Source: Haloplanus sp. CK5-1
Lineage (GTDB): Archaea; Halobacteriota; Halobacteria; Halobacteriales; Haloferacaceae
NCBI RefSeq assembly: GCF_037201915.1
Contig: NZ_CP147505.1
Coordinates: forward strand, 2,542,001-2,606,000
Reading direction: 5' to 3'
Length of the DNA stretch: 64,000 nt
The first letter of the stretch is position 1. Each line of letters opens with the position of its first letter. The notes beneath the pieces are model-generated. The model made no database searches and was not told the DNA's origin. It was given only the letters and a program-made list of their open reading frames with translations. The position numbers and the translations under genes are program-made. Below are positions 52,217 to 61,000 of this stretch, in pieces.

Positions 52217-53057
52217 ATGCTGTTCAGTGTCAGTTGGCACACGCTTCTCGACAAGGCCGACGACCTCGCTGCTGACGCAACGCTGGTGACGCCCCTCTCT
52301 CACAAGGAGTTCCGGATTACAGACACACAGGAGCACCGAATTATTATCGAGTACACCGATCGTGACCGCGACGAGAAGTGGCCGCTCAAGCGCGACCAAT
52401 TCGAAACCCTCTATCACCGTATCCAAGACGCTCCCGACAACACGTTCGACCTTGACCGACTTCCCCCCGATGCTGATCCATATCCTGCTGTCCTGTCCCT
52501 CCATCCTCGCTTCGAGATCGATGGGGAGCATGGGACTGGTCGAGACGCAGGGAGACGCGTATATGTTGACGGACGAGGGTCGGCAGTTCGTTGCGGACGC
52601 CGTCGAACAGTGGGCAGATACCACGTGGACGGATACTGCGTCTGACACCGAACTGATTGCCGCCACCTACGAGACCACGACACACGCGCGGGCGGTTGAT
52701 CCGGAGTTCCGAGCTACAGTCCTGTCGCGGCACGATCGAACGTGCCCGGTGTCGGGTGTTGATCATCCAGGGTTGTTGGACGTCGCCCACGTGCTGTCGT
52801 GGAGTGACTATCCTGAGTACCGTGCTGACGTAGCGAACGTCCTCCCGCTGAGCAAAACGCATCACGCTGCGTTTGACCGTGAGTTATTCACGCTCGACCA
52901 GGACTATCGGCTTCGCGTGAACCCTGCATTTGAGACCGAGAGCGAGTTACTGCAGCGGACGATCATCAACCGTGCTGGTGAGCGGGTGCGGCTCTCTGCC
53001 GAGGGGCTGGATCCGGCGTATCTTAGACAACATAACGCGGCGCTCGGGTGGGTGTGA
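52217..53057 (+). pseudogene. Broken chimeric HNH nuclease gene
   Basis: A first frame (52217-52520) encodes a foreign N-terminus (SVSWHTLLDKADDLAADAT...DRLPPDADPYP). After about 52520 the coding signal moves to another frame and gives an HNH C-terminus (GLVETQGDAYMLTDEGRQF, TCPVSGVDHPGLLDVAHVLSWSDYPEY, SKTHHAAFDRELF) very close to the one at 48420-48945. The two frames are not joined, so the gene is a recombination product and probably dead, or a frameshift has crippled it. Confidence 0.75.
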
Positions 53058-53075
53058 GTTGGGAAGGCCTGAGAA

Positions 53076-53735
53076 TTAGTACGATGACTCTGGAAGATAT
53101 TCGATGGAGTGCTCGTAGTGGATGCAGTACGTCAGAATATCGTGTACTTCGTCTTTGCACTCTTTGACTGTCCAGTACCGCTGATCAACGGTTTGTGTGT
53201 TCGGGGACTCAACCACTTCTCGGACGAAGTCCTTCGGATCAGCGTCGGGAAACACGTCTGCTAATTTCCCGTCCTGTAGGCTATCATAGACCAGTGCAGC
53301 GTTGAACGCCATTCCTTTCCAGAACCGTGGAGGATGCGATCCGTGTTGCTCGGTCGAATGGCTGCCAACGGGGATGTGAGTACTCTCGTGCACGAGCAGG
53401 GCAAGATGGCGTTCGCGTGTGATTTCGTTGATGGCGGTCATCCGAGTTCTGTATCCGACCGTGTATTGCGATTTACGACTTCGTGGTCCACAAGACGCGA
53501 GATGTGTGCGTGTCACTCCAAAATCAACGTCTTCTCTGCCAATCGGGTAGGGTGACGACCTGGATGGATGATCTGGTTGGACGACGTTGACAACTTCCAC
53601 GAAGGCGTCCAGAGCATCGCTTCGGTCCATTTCCCCTTCTGGTGGTAATGATCGCGTGTTACTAGAATACTGTTTATGCTGATTAGTTCGATAGTGATTC
53701 GGTTTCTCTTTAGGGGTTTCAGAGTTTTTGTTCAT
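53076..53735 (-). CDS. HESTH-motif metalloprotein (putative protease)
   Basis: The 219-aa protein contains LLVHESTHIPVGSHS, an HExxH zinc motif (about residues 115-120). Further conserved-looking residues are WKGMAFNAALVYDS and, near the C-terminus, ILTYCIHYEHSI. The protein may be a metalloprotease or a zinc-dependent hydrolase; the motif alone does not decide. The ATG (MNKNSETPKEK) was chosen over the longer frame. It is convergent with the broken HNH gene and alone in its direction. Confidence 0.6.
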   Translation of the reverse strand: MNKNSETPKEKPNHYRTNQHKQYSSNTRSLPPEGEMDRSDALDAFVEVVNVVQPDHPSRSSPYPIGREDVDFGVTRTHLASCGPRSRKSQYTVGYRTRMTAINEITRERHLALLVHESTHIPVGSHSTEQHGSHPPRFWKGMAFNAALVYDSLQDGKLADVFPDADPKDFVREVVESPNTQTVDQRYWTVKECKDEVHDILTYCIHYEHSIEYLPESSY

Positions 53736-53948
53736 TGTTATGTCTTGTTCTATACTATATTCTGGACAGTTATGAACTTTTTGTGCTAATATGGCGGGGG
53801 TGAAGCTGAGAATATCTATTTTGGAGTACAAACATACGAGGATCCGCCTAGATGAGTGAATTCCGTCGAGTTGTGCTACCCGGTTCTGAGCGGGTCGAGA
53901 GCGTCATGCTGAATATCAGGTGTCCGGATGCACAACCCCCGACTGATA

Positions 53949-55826
53949 TTATATTGGTAGATAGTGGGTAAGCCCGTTACCGATAATGAAGAGGAGGACG
54001 ATCCCGAACATGATAGCGGGGAGATGGTTGGTGTAGAGGATGTCGTCCGGTTCATCGGCATTATTTGGATTGTGGATAGGGAGACTGACGCGGTAATAAT
54101 TGTGAGTCTCTGGTGTCGTATATACACGGATTGAGAGATAGCCCAAAATAGCTAAGAAAACGACAGCAAGTATGACTTGGGAGGATCGTGTCGGATAGAG
54201 TGTTGTAGCCAAGAGGGCAAAGCCAACTCCAAGGAGAAGGAGGACGGCGTGCAGTCGGCGGAGAATACGTCGTGCCCAATCCAAACGTTCATCTGCATAT
54301 GTCATATATTCGTCTTTTCGTACCCGCAATTCACTGAAATCAAATGCTTCCCCGGTGAAGCCGGTAATCAGATCGTCGTAAGTTGTGTAGTCCTCTTCGC
54401 CTTTTGATTTGATCTCATCTAGTTCTTCAATCCGACGATCAATCAACGGGAAGTAGAAAACAAGGATGGCTCCGATCACAAAAAGAGAGAACGGGACCAC
54501 CATGTCTATATTGCCCCAACGGAGGATGAGAAACAAATTGGCGAGAATCGCACCTAAAAGCGTGAATACGAGGCGCTGGATTTCGTTCGACAACGCCGCG
54601 GTCGTATCAGCAACTTGGGACGTGATATCGGTCATGAAGGCGTGAGTATCTCGCACCGCATCACTCAGATCGTCAAAATTGCCTTCCACCGTTTCCGCCT
54701 CAATAAACCGATAATGGTCGCGGATCGCATCAACTGTATTTGGTATATCTGTGATGTCATTACATTGCTGAACAACACTCCGACGCCAAAACCCAACGAA
54801 GGTTGCTCGATCCTCTCGATCTGAAAAATCATGATATAACGAACAGAGATTGCTAACTTGATTGTGTACCATACCAGATGCTTGAGCGTCAATATCTACA
54901 ACAGACTGCAACGTTTCCGGTCCATGCTTCGTGTAGAATTCAAACACTCCCTCATCTTGGGTTACCCGATCCGCAAACACAGACAAGACTGCATAGACAG
55001 TCGCAGTCTTGAACACGTTAGCAAGCGACGGTGAATCAGCAAAGATCGCGGGGGTGATAATCGGTGCACTATTGCGAAAGGTTGTATTTTCACCTACAAG
55101 TGACATACGCCTCCTGTACTCCTGCAACGATTCCTGTGTCACCGAGATATCCTCGCCCAACTGGAAGACAGGGAATAATGTTGTCCCATCCACCGATTCA
55201 CCGGTATTTTGAAAATAAACGAGCATCGGTAGTTGGTCTTGGGTGAAGAGCCGCGAACCATAGTCGGTGAACGCGTGGTCAGCAAGCCAAGATCGGAGCT
55301 GTTCAATATCGAACCAAAATAGGGGGTCAACATCATGTGACTGAACATCGTTCAACGGCACATTTGTCAGAATGACATCACCGATTTCCTGTTTATCCAG
55401 AATAACCGGACAATCAACGGTATACGCCGTATCTTGTTCAATCTCAATGAGCAAGTCAGCCAGAGTGTCAATGAGCTGTGTATCCCTTCCCTGCGCACTA
55501 TGACTGGATAGCTGGCGTTCGTAACCCGGACCGTTGACTGATGTGTCGTCACCGAGTTGTTGGAAAGTCTGTCCGTCTAAATCGATACCACGGTCCGTAA
55601 TCCGGAACAAGTGTTCACTTATTCCTGTTTGCCGTAGATCAACACTGAAATCGCTAAGCACGCGGGGGTGCTGATACAATTTGGTGAAGAGCGAAGTTAG
55701 TTCCGTCTTGCTGTGGTCTGTGATGGTGACGTCTGCTGTTATATCGTGCAGTTCTTCAGTCAGTTTTTCTTGCGTATGGATCGGTTGGAGTGAGGCAAGT
55801 AAAGCATCAAGATCTCCAATATTCAT
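53949..55826 (-). CDS. Large protein with five C-terminal membrane segments
   Basis: The 625-aa protein has a soluble N-terminal 400 residues and then membrane segments: LVFTLLGAILANLFLILRW (about 419), PFSLFVIGAILVFYFPLI (about 450), AVLLLLGVGFALLATTLY (about 528), VILAVVFLAILGYLSI (about 553) and IMFGIVLLFIIGNGL (about 605). A coil-like stretch (RRIEELDEIKSKGEED) separates segments 2 and 3. It overlaps the previous gene's stop by ATGA, so both were made together. Pairing of a cytoplasmic partner with a membrane protein is common in defence systems such as Kiwa, but size and sequence differ. Function unknown. Confidence 0.65.
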   Translation of the reverse strand: MNIGDLDALLASLQPIHTQEKLTEELHDITADVTITDHSKTELTSLFTKLYQHPRVLSDFSVDLRQTGISEHLFRITDRGIDLDGQTFQQLGDDTSVNGPGYERQLSSHSAQGRDTQLIDTLADLLIEIEQDTAYTVDCPVILDKQEIGDVILTNVPLNDVQSHDVDPLFWFDIEQLRSWLADHAFTDYGSRLFTQDQLPMLVYFQNTGESVDGTTLFPVFQLGEDISVTQESLQEYRRRMSLVGENTTFRNSAPIITPAIFADSPSLANVFKTATVYAVLSVFADRVTQDEGVFEFYTKHGPETLQSVVDIDAQASGMVHNQVSNLCSLYHDFSDREDRATFVGFWRRSVVQQCNDITDIPNTVDAIRDHYRFIEAETVEGNFDDLSDAVRDTHAFMTDITSQVADTTAALSNEIQRLVFTLLGAILANLFLILRWGNIDMVVPFSLFVIGAILVFYFPLIDRRIEELDEIKSKGEEDYTTYDDLITGFTGEAFDFSELRVRKDEYMTYADERLDWARRILRRLHAVLLLLGVGFALLATTLYPTRSSQVILAVVFLAILGYLSIRVYTTPETHNYYRVSLPIHNPNNADEPDDILYTNHLPAIMFGIVLLFIIGNGLTHYLPI

Positions 55827-56384
55827 AGGTACTGTTCAAGCACAGCGTCAAGTTCCTCAAAGTCGTTGAGATCCGGAAACACGGTGTGTTTGTTGTTTCG
55901 ATCTATGGCCTGGATATCCGGCTTCCCGCCGGTCAGTATGACGAAATAAGTACCGTCCTTCTTGGCGAGACGAACAGTCGATCCGTCGGTTAAATCACCC
56001 AAAGTCACATCTAACTCGATTCCCGATATCTCCAGCTTTACCTTTGCATCTAATAGATCTTCGTTGCTCACCTCATTCGGGAGTTGATCCAGTTCTTCGG
56101 TAGAGTCTACCTCCGGAAACGGACCGCGTCCGTCAGCAACATACTCAACTAATTCTTCATCGTCAACCTTTGTTTCCTCTAGTCGGAGGAAACTCCACCA
56201 GTAATCCGAGTAACTTCCGCTACTCTGGTAGACTTTTGCCCGGTCCGTATCTGTTGTGTCATCGTGTTGATTATAATGCGGATAAATCAACCCTTTGTGC
56301 GTCTTACGCTGAATCACCCGTTCCGCTTCCTTCAAAATCTCCGTCGGATCCGTCTCATACGCATCCTCCAAGTAGGGCGTCTTA

Positions 56385-57532
56385 TACGGTCGTGCGTTAA
56401 ATTTTACCGGTACTCATGGACAGAGATAGTTCCAGATATTCGGTTCAGACACTGTAGAGAGTCCTCGTTGAATCTGCTGTTTTAGCGCTGAGAGATCAGG
56501 AATGAGACGATGCTTGAACCATTCGTTGAGTCGATCCCAGCACCCTTCGATCGGGTTGAGTTCCGGCAATTTCGACGGAAAGTACCAGACATCGAGATGC
56601 TCTTCACCTTCCTCATCTCCGCGCACGCACTCGACCGAACTGTCTTCGACAGTCTCGGTCGAGCGCTCATCACTAACATGCTCCCAGAGATCTCTGTTGT
56701 AGAAGTACCCAGCACGGTCAAGAAACACAACCAGTTCTTCACCGAATTTCTCTTGGAGCGCACCAAGCAGCCAAATGCCTTGTTTTGACGTGAGATTCTC
56801 TTCGGTCCAACAGTAGAAGCTGTCACCGTCGTCGGTGACAGCGCCAAGCACTGTCACCTTATCCCATGAGTTCGATGTCTCTATCGTCGGATTTGACCCA
56901 ATCGGGTACCAGCCACGGCGTTGAACAGTGCCGACGCGTTTGGTAAACTGATCGACGACAACAACGGTTTTCTCGGTCAGTTCAGGTCGTTTTTTTGAAC
57001 TGTCTGTTGAAATTCGGCCTCTTTCTCTGTGTCAGCTTCGTGATTGCGCGGCCGTGCTGTCCGGCAGGACAGCCCGGCCTTCCCCATCAACTTTCGTCCA
57101 TGACCCTTGCTGTATTCGACATCATACTCCTCTCTAACGTGGTGTAACAGGAGCTTCGTTGACCACGCTTGCTGATCGTAGCCCCGCTCAGTTGGTGGCT
57201 CTTGCAGATGATCGAACAACTCCTCGCGCTGATTGTCTGCAAGTTTCGAGGGCCGTCCAGGTCGAGACTGGTCGTAGGGTGCCTGCTCGATCGGTTCTTC
57301 GTCGAACCGATCGAGCCAATTGCGGATCGTTTTCTCGACAACATCGTGGCGTTCGGCGAGTCTGTCGATTTCATCACCCTGCTTCCGGCCGATCGCCGCG
57401 AGAACACGTTCTCGCGGGATCTCTCCTTCCGTTTGCTCACGTAACTCGTGGAGTTCTTCCAGAGTAATATCGTCCAGCCGGCCCATTACGAGAGAATACG
57501 ACTACTGTAGTAAATACTTTCGCACGACCGTA
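56385..57532 (-). mobile_element. IS630-family element, copy 2
   Basis: Inverted ends TACGGTCGTGCG lie at both sides (boundaries uncertain by 1-2 bp because of flanking TA/TTA). The element splits the gene above. Its transposase is clearly related to IS630 copy 1, but the ends differ, so it is a different element of the same family. Confidence 0.85.
56414..57486 (-). CDS. IS630 transposase copy 2, two frames joined by -1 slippage
   Basis: The first frame (57486-56977) has the DNA-binding half (VLAAIGRKQGDEI, VVEKTIRNWLDRF). The second, reached through an A7 run by -1 slippage, has the catalytic residues in VVVVDQFTKR, VFLDRAGYF and IEGCWDRL. One internal stem (codons ERSTETVEDSSVE) pairs as in copy 1 (ERETETVGDSSVS), with Glu and Ser codons swapped between the two arms. 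Confidence 0.85.
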
Positions 57533-58037
57533 TTAATGATTGCCACAAAATCGTGATCCTCGAACTCGTACGGCACAATCAGTAGAAGGTCCGACCGCGA
57601 TTGTGTTTCTGTCAAATACCACTCAGCGACAGCCTCTCCATTCCTTTCGAGTTTTGTACTGGCCCGCAACTCCTCCAATACTGTTTTCGTTACCAGCCCG
57701 TTCTCTCGCTCTACCGAGGCATCCTCGCCAAACTCGTGGATACGAGCAGATTTGCTCCGCCCATACTTCGGTGTTTTCCGCGGTCGGCCTACGTTTGGAT
57801 CATCAATCAGGTTTTCAACAAGTCGTTGCGAGACATCACGAATCGTTTCATTTTCAGGGTCTCCGATCTCGGAGGTGTCTACGATTCCTAACGTCTCCGG
57901 GCTATCTCGCTCTTTAAAACAGCGAAAAATAGCCACCCCGTTGATCTGTACCATATCACGAAAAGAGTCAGCTACAGACCATAAATCCTCCCGTCATCTG
58001 ACTTTCCTTTTTGTCAGTATCTCAATTGGGTGGTCGA

Positions 58038-61000
58038 TTACTCGATTTCCATGTTCATGTAGCCGCCTTTGACGACATTCTCGAAGCCCTGCTCTGTTAT
58101 CATGGTCTCGACGTCCTCAACCGTATCTAGGATCTTCTCGGAGGCAACCGCCGTCTGCTGCGGCCAATTTAGCGTATCAACGTCGGGCACACTCACGAGA
58201 CGAATAACATACGAAGTGTCTCCCTCTCGAATGAACGCTTTACACCGGCGGTACTCATTAGTCGTCAGGCGGAAGCGGAACGGTGGCTCACGTCCATTGA
58301 CTGCTTTCACTTCGACAGGCGTGAACGTGAGCCCGAACCCGTCTGACTGCGCTTCTTGTGTAACCGGACCAAATGGGTCAATAACGTCGAAACCAGGACC
58401 GCGCTCCATCGTCACGTTGATAAGCTGAATAAACGGAAAGTCTCTGAGTTGTTCGCCGTCTTGCAGACGATCCTGCCAATCGACGATCTGCTGCTCCGAG
58501 AGTCTCCCCATATCATCGAGAATGTTCAGAAGGCGGTTCTCCCATGCAGTATCGACATGCCACTTAAAATTCGTGCCTTGCTGATTCTTGTAGAGTTGCT
58601 GGAATCCGCTTCGAAGGTGCCGGAACACACCGCCAGGATTGTCCTCTATCCAGTCAGCAGTCCGTTCGAGAATTCCAGCCATGACGTACGCCTCTGCCTG
58701 CTGTCCCCGACCGCGGAACTGTGAACTTCCACCACCGGATCCACTAGACCCACCCGATACCGTCAATGTCGGTGACGCGCGTTCCGGAGTTGGGAGGCCA
58801 CTTTGGCTGTCGGTATCGGGGGAGAATGAAATGCTGTCTCCATCCCCAACAGACGATGTGATATCCGAGAAGGCCTGGTTTTGATGTTCTTGGGCACCGC
58901 TGTCAGTGGTCGGCTCTGGAAACGTCCCGTCGTCAATGTATCGCCGGATAGCAGGTCGCCAGCCCTCAGCGTCGTCTGGCAGTAACGTGTCGATTGTGTC
59001 CAATTCGTGTTCGATGACCGTTTCTAACCGGGTATCGACGGTCAGATAGAATAACCGCGGTGGGCAATCAAGACTCTCAGCGAGTGACTCGGGGATTTCT
59101 GCTGTCCAAGGGAGATCCGTCTGGTCGTTGGTGGTGAACGCCTGGAGTCGAGATCGCCACGTTTCCAGTTCGGTGAGTTCCTCCGAATCCGTATTTTCGA
59201 CCGCCTGCTTCACGGTCAAGAGCCGACCATATCGATTCGGGATATCAGGATCGAAAGGGTGTGAGTGAAGCGTTCGGCGATGGTCTGCTAACCACTGAAT
59301 AATAGTCCCTTCCGTCGATGAACCGAGGTCGGCTGCTTCAAGCGCCTCAGGCCACGAATCACTCTGTGGTGATGAATCGAACAGCAACGAAAGCACGAAC
59401 GCAAGGTCGTCAGGGACACGGGCACGAATGGTTGTAACGAGAGCCTCGATTGACTCTTCCGGGTGTTGGTCCGAGGCAGGTGTTTCACCATGTGCGAGCC
59501 ACTGTTCGATAGCATCAAGAACTGCAGGTTCAACCTCGGCAATCGCGTTCAGGGCGTCGTTACGCTGCTCGATTGGGGAGCCAGTAATCGCATCCAGGAG
59601 ATCTGATACAGCATCGATACGGGCTTCAAATTGGCGGGTTTCCCGGGTGCCGAGTAGTTCTTTGACTGTCTCGATGGGGAACGTCAGCTGCGCCCATCGG
59701 GTTTCGAGATCACGAATCTCGATATCCGGCTGAAGTGCTTCTCGGAACGTCGCTACTTTTGTGGGTCGTTCGACCAGGAGGGCAAGCCCCATTGCAAGTG
59801 CATCCAGCGTGAGATCACCATCGAGTGCTGTCTCATTAAACAGCAGCGCGTCGTTGCTGTCCGTGGTTCGGTAGAGTGCTGACCTGTCGTCGGATAGCTG
59901 CCGTAATGCGCGATCAGGGAACGATTCGGCGACTTTTAAGTCGCGTGCTGCCGCGGTAATCTCGTCTGCCGTTTGTTTGATTTCAGCTTCATCTGTTCGC
60001 TCAGTCGAGGCGACGAGCAAATCTCGCCGATCTAACAACTCGGTACGGAACTGTTCAAGTTGACCCGAGTAGCTGTCGCCCACGAAATCAAGGGCATCCT
60101 GCTCAAGAACGAGTTTCGAGGCATCGACCTTCTCGACTCCAAGAGCGTCTGTGAGACGGCTGAACGGGCCTTCAGCTGGTTGATGAAGCACGAAATAGTC
60201 GTTGTCTTCGACCTCTTGGGTTTCCCACGGCTTGGGAGACTGTGCTTCGTAATGGCGAATGCGATCGTCGGCATGGCGATCGATCCAGTCAAGCGGTGCT
60301 GCGACCCAACTGTTCCCCTCCCGGAGTGGAAGGTGGGTAAGGAACGGCCAATCGGTAAGTTCACCTGACTCAACATCGTCCGGGAGCTGATGCATCAGGG
60401 GTTGCAGTAGTCGTGTATATGCCTGCTGCCAGTCGTTCGTCCGATCCGGGGGGATCGTCAGTGGTACTGGCGTGTCCTCGTTCAACCCTTCTGCTGCGAG
60501 CGCTTCCTGGAGTGCTTGAAGATGGTCGGCAGCCTCTGTCGCATTCAATTCGGTGATCGGCTTGACACCGAGTGTCTCCAGCACATCTGCCGAGAACTCG
60601 TCTACTGTCTCTTCAGTCACGTGGGGGAATAGCCTAGCAGCTTGCGCACCCCGCGTGCTTGTTCTGACGACTGCATATCGGAGCCGAGTCGTTTCGGCTT
60701 CCCATTGATCGACAACATCCTCGTGTGTGTCCAGCATCGGCTCCCAAATCGAGAGTGTTCGGAGTTGCCAGTTGAACAGCGTTGGGACCCGTTGGGTCCA
60801 TGTTCGACGCTTATGGCCGTGACTGCAACACCAGCCAGTCTGGAGAAGTGTGTCAATGTAGGCGTCGCCATGCCGACGGAGGAGCTCTCGAACCGCGTTA
60901 CCGTGGGATGCCAATCGATCGGTATCATCGATCCAAGTCCATGATGAGAGGGTTACGTCGTCGAGAATGCGATCATGCTTGACATCACATTTTGAGGAGT

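Larger units (their letters stand above)
55823..57954 (-). pseudogene. Gene split by an IS630 element
   Basis: The N-terminal part runs from 57954 to the IS at about 57533 and the C-terminal part from about 56384 to 55823. Excising the element with its TA target joins DHDFVAII to KTPYLEDAYETDP in frame, giving about 330 residues. The intact protein would begin MVQINGVAIFRCFKERDSPE. The layout SDLLLIVPYEFEDHDFVAIIKTPYL recalls nucleoid-associated (NdpA/YejK-type) or KwaB-like (DUF4868) proteins. This is a similarity seen by eye, not a confirmed match. It overlaps the membrane-protein gene and follows the giant ATPase gene by 84 bp, so the system is disrupted. Confidence 0.75.

Noticed and set aside
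53949-57954. Calling the membrane/split gene pair a Kiwa system
   Set aside because: The membrane protein is three times the size of KwaA, and similarity of the split gene to KwaB is only an impression without a search.
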